64,000 bases of DNA from Pseudomonas sp. P818 (GCF_000418555.1 NZ_ATKM01000024.1:1-64000); one strand, 5' to 3'. Numbered from the stretch's first letter, positions 1-9,317 are shown. Numbers and translations: made by a program. The notes: generated by a model not told the origin, from the sequence alone.

Positions 1-1365
1 CTTGAGGTCATCGACAGTCTGGCGCAGCGCGGCCAACTCTTGGTCTTTCTTAGCCGCCACATCCCAGAGCTCTTTCTCGGCTTTTCGGTGCGTCTCGAGC
101 TCCATTTTGAGACAACTGATAGCGCTCCTGGATGCATCAAGCTCGGCACGTAGATCTTGGATAACCTGGAGGCGCTCTCCCATTACGCCAACAAGACCCA
201 TACCCATAGCCCGGACCTGTACTTCGATCTCAATCGTGTCGACTGGGTGTGGCAGAACGAACTCGACCCAAGGGTCTTCGCCGAACAACCACAAACCCTC
301 CTCGATACTGAAGGCAGAACTCCCTGAGACGCGCAAAATATGCCATTCCCCAACGCCACACTGCCAACGAGCCAAGACACTATCCAGCGCGATCGCATCA
401 TTACCAGGGTCGAAACGCACCCGGGAGAGCCCCGAGGAAAATCGGCTAAGATCGAAGCGAAGCGCCCCCCTAAAGCCTTCCAGCTTAAGAGGAGAGATTA
501 ACTTCTCATTCTCATTAAATCCTTTACCTCGATCCAAGAAAAGTTCACAGTCAAAGCCGACATCCTCATCATAAGCGAGGCTTGCGAACCGGCGCTGGTA
601 GGCGATCGCCTTGTCAGTCAATCCAGCCAGTGAAGTGCGCTCGAACAAAGCCTGTATGGGTTCAGGATCCTCAGTGGCAAGTTCAATAAACTCGCTCAAA
701 GCCGGCGCTACGTCACTTCCAACAAGTAGTACACCTAAGCCATGACTGTGGCGGAATTCGAACCCAGGGTGCTGCATGCGCAGCTCCGACCAAAGACGAT
801 GAACGCCAAAACCGCGATCTAACACGCAGGTGTCGTGAAATAACACAACGCCGCGCGGGCTCAGCTTGCACTTCCATGTGTCGAAATCATGGCGTACCGC
901 CTCGTAGCTATGCAGGCCATCGATATGCAAGAGATCAATCGAGCCGTCCTCGAACTGACCTAGCGCCTCATCAAAGGTCATTCTCAGTAATCGGGCAAAG
1001 CCGCCATAGGTGGCTTCAATATATGGCGCGAGCTCGTCGTATACATTATCTCCGTAATAGCCCGCTTGGGCATCTCCGCCCCACGTGTCCACCGCGTAGC
1101 AGCGTGTGCCTAGTTTTTCCGTGGCCACTGCCTGGCAGAATCCAGAAAAGGAATTCCCCGTGTGGGTTCCCAGCTCCACCAACACATGCGGCCGCATAAG
1201 GCGGATTAGCGCATGTGCGAATGGCAGATGGCCTACCCAAGCAAAAGGCTTCACCACGCGCGCTGCGGAACGCAACAGTGCCGACTCTAGACGGTGCTCA
1301 CCGAAGAACCTTTCTTGGTCCAGGTTGAGCCCACGCGCTGTCAACGACTTACTTGCAGGGCTCAT
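1..1365 (-). CDS. SAM-dependent methyltransferase with C-terminal coiled coil, partial (3' end outside window)
   Basis: The reading frame is open from an ATG at 1365 to the left edge, 455 codons with no stop, so the C-terminus is missing. Residues 62-70 (LVELGTHTG) form a class I SAM-binding loop. LLHIDGLHSYEAV at 145-157 and HDT at 177-179 fit the Methyltransf_24 group often found in O-antigen loci. A probable beta-rich stretch follows, and from about residue 395 the chain is charged and heptad-like (ELWDVAAKKDQELAALRQ near the edge), so a coiled coil. The ATG overlaps the stop of the upstream glycosyltransferase (ATGA), implying translational coupling. The likely role is methylation of the polysaccharide, perhaps at the chain end. 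A further fused domain beyond the edge is possible. Confidence 0.75.
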   Translation of the reverse strand, partial: MSPASKSLTARGLNLDQERFFGEHRLESALLRSAARVVKPFAWVGHLPFAHALIRLMRPHVLVELGTHTGNSFSGFCQAVATEKLGTRCYAVDTWGGDAQAGYYGDNVYDELAPYIEATYGGFARLLRMTFDEALGQFEDGSIDLLHIDGLHSYEAVRHDFDTWKCKLSPRGVVLFHDTCVLDRGFGVHRLWSELRMQHPGFEFRHSHGLGVLLVGSDVAPALSEFIELATEDPEPIQALFERTSLAGLTDKAIAYQRRFASLAYDEDVGFDCELFLDRGKGFNENEKLISPLKLEGFRGALRFDLSRFSSGLSRVRFDPGNDAIALDSVLARWQCGVGEWHILRVSGSSAFSIEEGLWLFGEDPWVEFVLPHPVDTIEIEVQVRAMGMGLVGVMGERLQVIQDLRAELDASRSAISCLKMELETHRKAEKELWDVAAKKDQELAALRQTVDDLK

Positions 1366-2840
1366 GCGCGTAACATGTCCGAAATGCGGTCCATCACGGA
1401 CTTGTCGAAAGCATCGTCCCAGTCTCGAACCCAATCGAACGACGCCCCCTCAATTCTCTCCTGGTGTAGCGCCACTCGCCCTACCGCCGTGGCTAGCGCC
1501 TCTGCGACCGAGAAAGGATCAGCCTCGCAGGGTTCAATATTGCTAGAGATCGCTCGCAGCGTTTCTGCCGTGCGCGACTCGTAAGCGTTGGTGACGACGA
1601 TCTGGCCAGCGGAGGCCATCTCGAATGGAAGGATGCTTGGATGCGGCGCAAGCATGAGACTGAGGCCAATGTCGTATTCGCCCAGCGCAGCCCCGTAATC
1701 ACCCTGCGGTAAAGTTCCACTCAGTTTCATGATACGGCCATGCCCCAAGTCGATGTCGTACTCTGGACCGAGGGTACCGACACCATGGAACTCCCAGTCA
1801 CCATCGAATGCTCCCTGGGCAATCGCGGCCCGAAGACCAAGGATACCTATCTCGAAAAGATTGCGACGCGCATGCCCCTCAGGCCGACCGTAAAAAAGCA
1901 GACGACGTGTCTCTCGCTTTAGCAACTGATCAAACGAGGGTGGCGAAGTCGGAGTCAATGCATGTTGGAAGGACACATAATGCTCTTCGAGCTCATCGCC
2001 CTGGTCCATACTAAAGACACCTAGCCGCTTACTCTTGAAATAGTCCGCCAATAGCCTGGTATTGAAAATGGCGCGATGCGGTAATCGATAAACATAGCTA
2101 CCGATCGCATAATAACTGTCATGCGAATGAAAAATTGGCTCATATTCTTGGAGAAAGAAGATGAATTTCTTGCCCAAGACCTCCGCCAAACGATGTGCCT
2201 TTATACAAGTCCAGAAAGAATAGCCAACAAAGGCATCGTGAGGCGAAATCACGAGCGTGTTCGAACCCAAGGTTATATCCTCGACCTCAGCAGCGGCGAC
2301 AGCCTGTTGCAACGGCGGGTTCGAAGCTAGCTTGGCATGTACCGCTTCGCGATCGAAGCGATCTGACTCAACTAGCAAGATTCTCACCCGGAAGCCCGCT
2401 TCCTGAATCTTACGAATGAACTGCAGACAAGCTATATAGCCGCCGAACATGATCAAAGGATCTAATTGCGGCAGTAGCACGTTGACCCTTGTAGGCGCAT
2501 GCGGGTCCACTTTGTGATTTGGAACAGAAAATTTTTCCTCAAGGATAGAAATACCACCGAGACCAACAGGCACGGTAATCCCAGGGTAGCGCGTCTCAAG
2601 CTCCCTGGCCTTACGCAGGCCGGGTGACGCAGAATCATCTGCGCTCTGGATAAGGGCTGCATTCTTTTCCTGGCTTATAGCATGTTTCACATAGTTCATG
2701 ACCGTAGCAGGATCGTGACGGCGAATAGCAGCCAGTAACAAGCGGATATTTAATAAATTGACCCTCTTGATCAGTACCATAGGATGGGCAAAGAACAATC
2801 GGGTCAGCCCGAGCAACAAACCAGCCTTTACATTGATCAC
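1362..2840 (-). CDS. WsaF-like glycosyltransferase (probable rhamnosyltransferase)
   Basis: This 492-residue protein resembles the WsaF-type rhamnosyltransferases of surface-polysaccharide clusters. An N-terminal Rossmann-like half starts near residue 117 (RVNVLLPQLDPLIMFGG) and carries FFLQEYEPIFHSHDSYY near 230. In the C-terminal nucleotide-sugar half, LSLMLAPHPSILPFEMASAG near 405-424 resembles the acidic donor-binding loop of GT-B enzymes. The start is GTG, preceded by CAGGTGA. It overlaps the next gene by 4 bases and lies 42 bases after the AlgX-like gene. With rfbBDAC in the same transcription unit, dTDP-rhamnose is the likely donor. Donor and linkage are inferred, not shown. Confidence 0.75.
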   Translation of the reverse strand: MINVKAGLLLGLTRLFFAHPMVLIKRVNLLNIRLLLAAIRRHDPATVMNYVKHAISQEKNAALIQSADDSASPGLRKARELETRYPGITVPVGLGGISILEEKFSVPNHKVDPHAPTRVNVLLPQLDPLIMFGGYIACLQFIRKIQEAGFRVRILLVESDRFDREAVHAKLASNPPLQQAVAAAEVEDITLGSNTLVISPHDAFVGYSFWTCIKAHRLAEVLGKKFIFFLQEYEPIFHSHDSYYAIGSYVYRLPHRAIFNTRLLADYFKSKRLGVFSMDQGDELEEHYVSFQHALTPTSPPSFDQLLKRETRRLLFYGRPEGHARRNLFEIGILGLRAAIAQGAFDGDWEFHGVGTLGPEYDIDLGHGRIMKLSGTLPQGDYGAALGEYDIGLSLMLAPHPSILPFEMASAGQIVVTNAYESRTAETLRAISSNIEPCEADPFSVAEALATAVGRVALHQERIEGASFDWVRDWDDAFDKSVMDRISDMLRA

Positions 2841-2882
2841 TCAGTCACCTGAAATCTTCGATTACAAAAAAACGCGCTGCGC

Positions 2883-4436
2883 CTAAACATCTGTATGTCG
2901 CGTAACAGTCACGCCCAAAACTTTCACCCGCGCTGTAGGGACACGCACGCGCACCGCGCCCGAACCGCCCTGAGCAGGCACACACATCAAGGCTTCAGAA
3001 CGACCATGGCCAACCGTTTGGCGAGTCAACTCGCCACCACGCTGACACAAATCGTTCCATACCTCCGCGTCAGAATAGGGGCTTATGCTTTCTAGCGTGG
3101 TCGGCGTGGTCGCATCTAGGCTGAACCTTACTACCAGCGCCCGGGTATCGCGACCAAAAGCTTGAGGCATCTGGATTTCGACCTCGTCACCTACACGCCT
3201 GTACTCCGCAGTAACCTCGCCTTCATTATGCATCAGCCGGCGCAACCGGGCAGAACGCACCTCTGCAGTGTGGTTGTCGCCTGTCGGGTCTGCCAGCAAG
3301 CTACGGGAGACGCCCAGATCAAGTCGATTCTCCAACATCTGATCGATTACCAGATGTGGTCGCTCTCCAAGAATATTCTCGATTGGAAACTGCTCGTGCC
3401 GGCGCCACTGATCTCCCCAAGTATTGGTAACTACCGTACGTGAAAAATTATCTGCTAGATACGCCGTGTTCCACCCTGCAAACGAATCACCCATGAGATA
3501 CAAACGAAAATCATTTTGGTCAGGACGCTGATAAACCAAAGCAACACCCCGTTTGGCCATATACTCTAGCAGTGGAGTATCTAACGCACGGGTACGTGCT
3601 TTAAAGCCTTCAGATGGCTGAGGTTGTTCGGTCACTTCCTCACCAGGGAGCCCCATAAGGTGCATTAAATTGCTGCTCCTTGGGGTCGGCATACCGATCC
3701 AATCACCTACAGGCTTACGAAACCAGCGAGGCACATGCTCGGCCAATGCTACATAGGACTCCTTTGCTCCACGGTAAGTCCAGTGACTATCGTGGCGATA
3801 GTAGAGGCCATCTTTCCACTGAGACTTCGCCTCAAGAAGTGCCGGCGTGAAGTCGTACAGCGCCACATTTGATCCAGAACGCTGTAATTCTTTAATAAGT
3901 AACTCCCGCCGACTAGGTATTGGTGCTAGAGATTGCAGCCAAACTGGAAGTTTCTCTTGATAAATCGTCTGCTTGGTAGGTGCAATAAGGACCAAGTAAT
4001 CAATGCCCTGCTCCGACAGCCAATCACGCCGCTCTTCCAGAACTATACGTAGACGCCGTATCTGGTAAGGCTCTCTGACTAGGCGTCCCTCTATCTCACG
4101 GATATCAGCCGGCATACGGTGAAAAAGCCAGCCGTCTTGTCCCACAAGCACACTATCAACAGGTGATGTTTTGAAGACGTGATAACGGACCCATGCATTC
4201 AAGGCTAGCAACGCACCACGGCCAGGAAGATGGTCCCCTAGAAAGTCATCGACGCGACGAGGCCACTTCACATAATCCTCCAGAGAGGATATTCCAGCGG
4301 GAAAGGTAGCTAAACGTCGATTCTCAAAGTTTTCATTACTCGTTTTCACGACACCAGTTGCAATCAATAGCGGCCATAGAACCGCAAGCGCTAAGGACAA
4401 AAGGAATACGGCAGCGAGCAGCTTGGACGACTTCAT
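2883..4436 (-). CDS. AlgX/AlgJ-like SGNH-fold O-acetyltransferase
   Basis: The 517-residue protein has an N-terminal membrane anchor or signal segment (about 7-27) and a periplasmic SGNH-type domain. VGQDGWLFH at 98-106 is typical of the AlgJ/AlgX group. D216 and H218 in YRHDSHW match the DxH catalytic pair, and S318 in GDSF is the candidate nucleophile. The gene lies 10 bases after a matching MBOAT membrane acyltransferase (4447-5844). In alginate and related systems the MBOAT protein passes acetyl groups across the inner membrane and the SGNH partner attaches them to sugar, so O-acetylation of this polysaccharide is the natural inference. The roughly 120 residues after the SGNH core look beta-rich and could bind carbohydrate. 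Confidence 0.82.
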   Translation of the reverse strand: MKSSKLLAAVFLLSLALAVLWPLLIATGVVKTSNENFENRRLATFPAGISSLEDYVKWPRRVDDFLGDHLPGRGALLALNAWVRYHVFKTSPVDSVLVGQDGWLFHRMPADIREIEGRLVREPYQIRRLRIVLEERRDWLSEQGIDYLVLIAPTKQTIYQEKLPVWLQSLAPIPSRRELLIKELQRSGSNVALYDFTPALLEAKSQWKDGLYYRHDSHWTYRGAKESYVALAEHVPRWFRKPVGDWIGMPTPRSSNLMHLMGLPGEEVTEQPQPSEGFKARTRALDTPLLEYMAKRGVALVYQRPDQNDFRLYLMGDSFAGWNTAYLADNFSRTVVTNTWGDQWRRHEQFPIENILGERPHLVIDQMLENRLDLGVSRSLLADPTGDNHTAEVRSARLRRLMHNEGEVTAEYRRVGDEVEIQMPQAFGRDTRALVVRFSLDATTPTTLESISPYSDAEVWNDLCQRGGELTRQTVGHGRSEALMCVPAQGGSGAVRVRVPTARVKVLGVTVTRHTDV

Positions 4437-4446
4437 TTTCAGTGCC

Positions 4447-5844
4447 CTAGAAACGAAAATAGATGAACGCTTTTTGCGAATACGAGCTGATCAAGGCAAG
4501 GCTATACACGGTTGAGACTATAAGTACGCCATACCTTAGTGCAATTACCTTCAAAGGTCGTTGCTCGTCGACCCACGACATGCGCTCCGGCAAAACAGCA
4601 ATGACAGCGCCAAGTAGTAACACGCTTACGACATAGGGGTTGAAGAGTGCTGCAACACCAGAAAAGCTCGAAACACTTGCGAGGCCAGCCATTGCTTTAA
4701 GAAAGGTCATGACCTGAGAAAGACTCTCGGCACGGAAAAACAACCATCCCAAAAGAACCACTCCAGCGACATAGGTGTATGCCAAGGGAGCCCATGCTCG
4801 ACGAAGCCAGCCGTCGAAGCCGCTACGCTCAATCACTAAGAAGAGACCGTGGATCAACCCCCAGATCAGAAAATTCCAGCTCGCGCCATGCCAGAATCCG
4901 GTGAGCACAAAGACGGCTAGCAGATTGACGTAGGTGCGTGCTAGTCCGAGTCGATTACCACCCAGCGGGATATACACGTAGTCACGAAACCAGCGTGACA
5001 GCGTCATGTGCCAGCGCCGCCAGAAGTCTTGGATACTCCGGGCGCGGTAAGGCTGATTAAAGTTTTCGGGAAAATCGAAACCAAGGGCACGGCCAATACC
5101 AATAGCCATATCCGAATAGCCAGAAAAATCGAAAAATATCTGCAATGCAAAACATATCACTCCGAGCCACGCCAGCCCGAAACTAAGCTCACTCGGCGGC
5201 AATGAGAAAATCCGGTCGACCGGCCCCCCCAGGCTGTCGGCAATGATTACCTTCTTGGCCAAGCCGACAGTGAATAACTCTGCACCGCTCAGCACACGTT
5301 TCCAGTTACTGCACCGCACACGAATTTGTTCGGCAATTTCTTCATAGCGGACGATTGGTCCGGCTACGAGCTGTGGAAAAAGGCTGATGTATAACATTAC
5401 ATCAGAAAACTTCTCCGCTGGAACGGAGTGCCTTCTATAAATGTCAACCACATAGGTAACCGCCTGGAATATGAAGAAGGAAATACCCATCGGCAGTGGC
5501 AAATGGGGCTCAACCCAAGGTTGAAAACCAAGCAAAGGCACAAGTCGATTCACGTTCTCTACGATGAAATCGAGATATTTGAACATAACTAAGACAGAGA
5601 CGTTGAGCGCTACTGCAATAGCTAGATAACGAAACTTATATGGTGAGTCCCCGCCAACTAATCTGCCGAAGACATAGTTAACCCAAGTCACAGCAACCAT
5701 CAAGAGAATCAATAAAGGTTCACCCCACGCATAAAAAATCAAACTTGCGATGAGCAGAACCAAATTCTTACGCGGCACCAGCGCATAGGCGAGAGCGAAC
5801 AGGGGTAGGAATATGTATAGAAAGATAGGTGTGCTAAAAACCAT
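4447..5844 (-). CDS. AlgI-like MBOAT O-acyltransferase
   Basis: This 465-residue polytopic membrane protein belongs to the AlgI/DltB MBOAT family. The conserved block FWRRWHMTLSRWFRDYVYIP (274-293) is present. H319 in GFWHGASWNF and H332 are the usual MBOAT histidines, and H319 is the expected catalytic one. Length matches the family. It is the transmembrane acetyl donor for the adjacent AlgX-like protein. It starts the part of the cluster downstream of the decayed IS element, so it may need its own promoter in the 260-base gap upstream or rely on read-through. Confidence 0.88.
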   Translation of the reverse strand: MVFSTPIFLYIFLPLFALAYALVPRKNLVLLIASLIFYAWGEPLLILLMVAVTWVNYVFGRLVGGDSPYKFRYLAIAVALNVSVLVMFKYLDFIVENVNRLVPLLGFQPWVEPHLPLPMGISFFIFQAVTYVVDIYRRHSVPAEKFSDVMLYISLFPQLVAGPIVRYEEIAEQIRVRCSNWKRVLSGAELFTVGLAKKVIIADSLGGPVDRIFSLPPSELSFGLAWLGVICFALQIFFDFSGYSDMAIGIGRALGFDFPENFNQPYRARSIQDFWRRWHMTLSRWFRDYVYIPLGGNRLGLARTYVNLLAVFVLTGFWHGASWNFLIWGLIHGLFLVIERSGFDGWLRRAWAPLAYTYVAGVVLLGWLFFRAESLSQVMTFLKAMAGLASVSSFSGVAALFNPYVVSVLLLGAVIAVLPERMSWVDEQRPLKVIALRYGVLIVSTVYSLALISSYSQKAFIYFRF

Positions 5845-6104
5845 AGTCAGTCCAGAGCAAGTCGCATTATCAAGGGTCTGAGGATAATCTGAAGTACTAC
5901 GTTTTTCTGGTTGACTTCAGCGTGTATCTATTTTAAAGCGCTATTCGATCCGTAAGATCTAGTCCCATTGCGTTTGACTCTCCTTTACCCTAATGTACGC
6001 ATCTCGCAGGAACCATTTTCCGCGTTAAATACGCCCTTGCCTATACAAGCCATGAAATGCCAGCGAGCCTTCCACAAATTCGAAAACGTAAATAGTGTAG
6101 TCAT
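5845..6104. other. AT-rich intergenic gap between MBOAT gene and IS remnant
   Basis: No convincing gene is seen on either strand of this 260-base stretch. It may hold the promoter of the acetylation genes, and perhaps one end of the decayed insertion sequence, but I could not define terminal inverted repeats or a target duplication. Confidence 0.4.
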
Positions 6105-6664
6105 TTACGCCACATTCCTCACTAGGCTGCTAAATCGTGCCTTGCTGTAATCCAGCTGACGTTTTATAAGCTGAAATGCATGCTCAACTTTGGATCGCGT
6201 TTGTGCGTGAGCCCACTTGACACGACGACACACCTTATAAGGCGCTCCATCGAAAACAATATCTTGACGCAGCGATAGTCCCCGATCATCTGGCTTTCCA
6301 TTGATGACACAAAAGATATTAACGGTCGGCCCATATTTCTCCAGCAGCCGACTAAAACTGAAGAGGATGACCTCCTCGGGAATACAATCAGTGTTCATCC
6401 CAGCGGACTGTCGCAAGATAGTCGTTTCGTAGAACGTGTACTCCATCGCAGGATCGTCATAGCCGAATGAGCTCTGTATCAGATGTATGCGCATATGGCC
6501 GCTAAGGAATATGACGAGCGACTGCCTTCACTTTCAGGGTAGTGAAGCTCAAGCAGTGAGCCTTTCCATGGCAATACCTGATGCATCTCGATCAGGAACA
6601 GTTCCTTATGTGTCTGTTGACTTTTACCGGTATATTCGGCGTCAGCGAGCATCATTTGCTTCAT
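6105..6664 (-). pseudogene. Decayed IS5-family transposase (frameshift plus internal deletion)
   Basis: Two frames together read as an IS5-type transposase. From 6664 one frame gives MKQMMLADAEYTGKSQQTHK and then HYPESEGSRSSYSLAA, the usual IS5 N-terminus. Near 6485 the match jumps frame to MRIHLIQSSFGYDDPAME and on through LLEKYG. About 60 ordinary-looking residues later the chain reads SKVEHAFQLIKRQLDYSKAR, which is the C-terminal IS5 motif. The central catalytic part is missing, so a frameshift and a large in-frame deletion have destroyed it. It lies between the sulfotransferase-like and MBOAT genes and marks past mobile-element activity in the island. Confidence 0.82.
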
Positions 6665-6729
6665 TGGGAAACTCAGGCAACGGCATCGGCGTATTTCACT
6701 AGACACGAGAAGCCTTATTCAGGATTTTC

Positions 6730-7713
6730 CTAACAGGCATAGCCATAGCGCCCCAGATCTAGACCTGTAAGTGCGGCGAGACGAGCATTGTCTTCCCGGT
6801 AGTATTCATCCAGCCAAGCAGCCGTCTCAGGCGACATCGGTCGCATCGGAACGTCGATGTGCGCAAGCACACGCATGATTCGGCCGTGCACCCCGGCCTC
6901 CTCCAACGCTTCTGATGGCGCCAAGGAGCTCCCACGCAAGCGCGCCCCAAGATGCCGCATCCCCTTTACCAAGCGTTGGTAGCGAATACCCAGCCGCCCC
7001 GGAGAGCTGTTTTCAACCGTCATCGGCGGACAACTCGCCGTGCCCCAGAAGCGACGAATGCCTGCAAAGTCCTCCAGCCGCGCAAAAAACTCGTCTGGTG
7101 TCTGCGCCAACATTTCCATCGGCAGTACCAATACGCGCTCTTGGCCGAACAACTCGACATAGGTTTCTACTAGACGGGCGTATCGGTATTCCTGTAGCGG
7201 AAAGTCATTATTGCGCCCCTGATAACTGGAATAGGAGCGACACCATTCGAGCCAATTCTCGAAAAGATTGGCTGATACCAACCGACGAGTGGAATACCAC
7301 TGATGCAGGGAGAACAACGCGCGCTTCTGCTCGCGTACCGTGAGCAGGATAAAGCACTCGACATCTTTACATAGGGCCGCCAACCGCCTTGCAATCAAGA
7401 CGCGATCCGCTGCCCCCGCATGAGACAATCCTTCTTCCGACAGGACAGCTAGCCGATCGCCACATAGGCGCGGGCGGACGCCACACTCAAAGCGCTGACG
7501 AGCCAGGTCGGAGTCGAATTGCAACTCGTCCTGCTTCCACAGGCTATCGCTTAGTTCCGCCGTCGCAAGCGAGCCCTCATAACCGAATGCCTCGTCATAA
7601 AACGGCTTACCCAGATAGCGAATATCAGGATGCACCGGGAAGGCACCAAACTGTAGGCTGGTCGTGGCTGACTTGGGAACGCCGATGTGCACGAGAAGAC
7701 GCTGTTTATTCAT
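6730..7713 (-). CDS. Sulfotransferase-like protein
   Basis: From the ATG at 7713 the protein has 327 residues. The first 21 residues carry HIGVPKSATTSLQ, a match to the PAPS 5'-phosphosulfate loop of the sulfotransferase family (P-loop NTPase fold). Downstream, VLVLPMEML and the EDFAGI region resemble the later part of that fold. The start was chosen over 7752 because GAGAGG lies 6 bases before it. In this cluster it could sulfate a sugar of the polysaccharide; some family members of this kind have unknown acceptors. No PAPS-synthesis genes are in the window. Confidence 0.7.
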   Translation of the reverse strand: MNKQRLLVHIGVPKSATTSLQFGAFPVHPDIRYLGKPFYDEAFGYEGSLATAELSDSLWKQDELQFDSDLARQRFECGVRPRLCGDRLAVLSEEGLSHAGAADRVLIARRLAALCKDVECFILLTVREQKRALFSLHQWYSTRRLVSANLFENWLEWCRSYSSYQGRNNDFPLQEYRYARLVETYVELFGQERVLVLPMEMLAQTPDEFFARLEDFAGIRRFWGTASCPPMTVENSSPGRLGIRYQRLVKGMRHLGARLRGSSLAPSEALEEAGVHGRIMRVLAHIDVPMRPMSPETAAWLDEYYREDNARLAALTGLDLGRYGYAC

Positions 7714-7770
7714 GATCGCCCTCTCGAACGACCATAACAGCATGTATTGCATTGCATCGCCTTATCGTCC

Positions 7771-8607
7771 TTAGGCTCGCCAGTAGGCGCCGGTCCAGTC
7801 AATCGTATGAATCGGTTGGTCTATCCCGTGCGCTCTACGAAAATCTTCAACCGCCAGGCGACAGGCAGGGATTGCACCGTAGTCATCGATAATGACGAAG
7901 CCGCCCGGCGTCACGCGATCATAAAGAGCGTCAAGGATATCCATAGTTGACTTGTAGAGGTCACCGTCGGCGCGCAAGATAGCTAGCTGACTAGGCTCCG
8001 ACGCCCTCAGGGTGTCTTCGAACCAGCCAGGCATGAACTTAACGCGATCATCAAGCAGACCAAATCGCGCGAAATGGCCTTTCACTACATCGATGCCCAC
8101 CGAAAGTGTTGGGTCGAGATGAAAGTTGAGGTTCTCGTCCTGCTGCAGCAGCGGCGGCGGTAGCCCCTGAAAACTGTCTGCCACGTAAACCTTGCGGTCG
8201 GAATCCTCCCATAGCTCAAGCATCGCCCGCATGAAGATTGAAGCTCCTCCACGCCAGACCCCTGCCTCTAGAAAGTCACCAGAAATATTTTCGCAAAGAA
8301 CTGTTTCAACCATCGTCTGGAGGCTATCCAACCGCGCACGCCCAATCATGGTGTAAGGAAAGCCGAACATGCGCTCGCGATAGTTATGCTGTCCGTTTGG
8401 ATCTTGGCGAAGGGCTTCGACCTTGTCGGCTTGGTGGCGATGAATGTTGATGACTTTGTCCAGATCATAAGGCTGGCTGGTATCCATGCAGTAGAGCAGG
8501 TACGCAATACGCAGACCGTTCTCTGTACCAAACTCGTTTAGCAAAACATTCTTGAGCAGATCCACATGACGTTTGTACAGTAGATTCATGCTTGGATCAG
8601 TCATCAT
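7771..8607 (-). CDS. TylF/MycF-family O-methyltransferase
   Basis: This 278-residue protein matches the macrocin-O-methyltransferase (TylF/MycF) family of Mg2+-dependent sugar methyltransferases. FLEAGVWRGGAS (112-123) is the SAM loop. D214 in LRADGDLY and D241-D242 in VIIDDYG are the expected metal ligands, so it looks catalytically intact. It overlaps the ABC-transporter ATPase gene by 4 bases (ATGA), placing it in the same transcription unit. Its likely role is methylation of a deoxysugar such as rhamnose in the exported polymer. Confidence 0.87.
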   Translation of the reverse strand: MMTDPSMNLLYKRHVDLLKNVLLNEFGTENGLRIAYLLYCMDTSQPYDLDKVINIHRHQADKVEALRQDPNGQHNYRERMFGFPYTMIGRARLDSLQTMVETVLCENISGDFLEAGVWRGGASIFMRAMLELWEDSDRKVYVADSFQGLPPPLLQQDENLNFHLDPTLSVGIDVVKGHFARFGLLDDRVKFMPGWFEDTLRASEPSQLAILRADGDLYKSTMDILDALYDRVTPGGFVIIDDYGAIPACRLAVEDFRRAHGIDQPIHTIDWTGAYWRA

Positions 8608-9317
8608 CTAAACTCCTTGCTCGTATTGACAGCATACTGGGCCAGGGCTTCTTGCGTCTCACCCACAAACCGCACCAAACCGTCCTCTATCCAAACAACT
8701 CGATCACACAACTCTTTAATAATATTAATCTGATGAGAAACCAACACAACCGTCTTATCAGACCGAATTATATTTTTCATCATCCCCAGAGATTTAACTC
8801 TAAACTCATCATCCCCAACACCCAACACCTCATCGATCAGGAGAACATCAGGGTCCGCCTGAATAGCGGTGGCAAATCCAATCCTGGCTTTCATCCCAGC
8901 TGAGTACACCCTTAGCGGCTGATCAATGAAATCTTCTATTCCAGAGAACTCAATAATCGCCCCCATCTTGGATTCCATTTCTCTCTTACTAAACCCCATT
9001 AACATGCCACTCAAAATGGCGTTTTCACGACCTGTTAAGTGCGGAACAAACCCCACCCCCAAAGCCTGCAAGGAAACGCTAACGCCACAGTTGACGACCT
9101 CTCCTGCATCGGGCTCAACTATGCCGGCAATCATTCTGAGCAAACTACTCTTGCCAACACCATTCCGACCGATAACACCTAATGTCTCACCGCGAAATAT
9201 GTCGAATGAAATATTACGTAAAGGGTAATAACGAGACCATTTCAAAAATCCGGACCGAACCAGATAAGAAAGACTGACACTATTAACCCCAATGGCAAGC
9301 TGCCGCTCCCTCATCAA
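8604..9317 (-). CDS. wzt: Polysaccharide ABC transporter ATP-binding protein (Wzt/KpsT-like, short form)
   Basis: The 237-residue ATPase has Walker A GRNGVGKS (50-57), a variant signature YSAGMKAR (138-145) typical of O-antigen and capsule exporters, Walker B DVLLIDE (157-163) and the switch histidine H195. It stops straight after the nucleotide-binding domain. The C-terminal carbohydrate-binding domain that recognises chain caps in O8/O9a-type Wzt proteins is therefore absent, which makes it more KpsT-like. It pairs with the permease gene upstream (4-base overlap). The coding sequence is conspicuously AT-rich for this genome. Confidence 0.9.
   Translation of the reverse strand: MMRERQLAIGVNSVSLSYLVRSGFLKWSRYYPLRNISFDIFRGETLGVIGRNGVGKSSLLRMIAGIVEPDAGEVVNCGVSVSLQALGVGFVPHLTGRENAILSGMLMGFSKREMESKMGAIIEFSGIEDFIDQPLRVYSAGMKARIGFATAIQADPDVLLIDEVLGVGDDEFRVKSLGMMKNIIRSDKTVVLVSHQINIIKELCDRVVWIEDGLVRFVGETQEALAQYAVNTSKEFR

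Noticed and set aside
2..574. 190-codon plus-strand frame at the left edge
   Set aside because: The minus strand carries an uninterrupted methyltransferase/coiled-coil frame over the same bases; this frame is serine- and arginine-rich without a domain.
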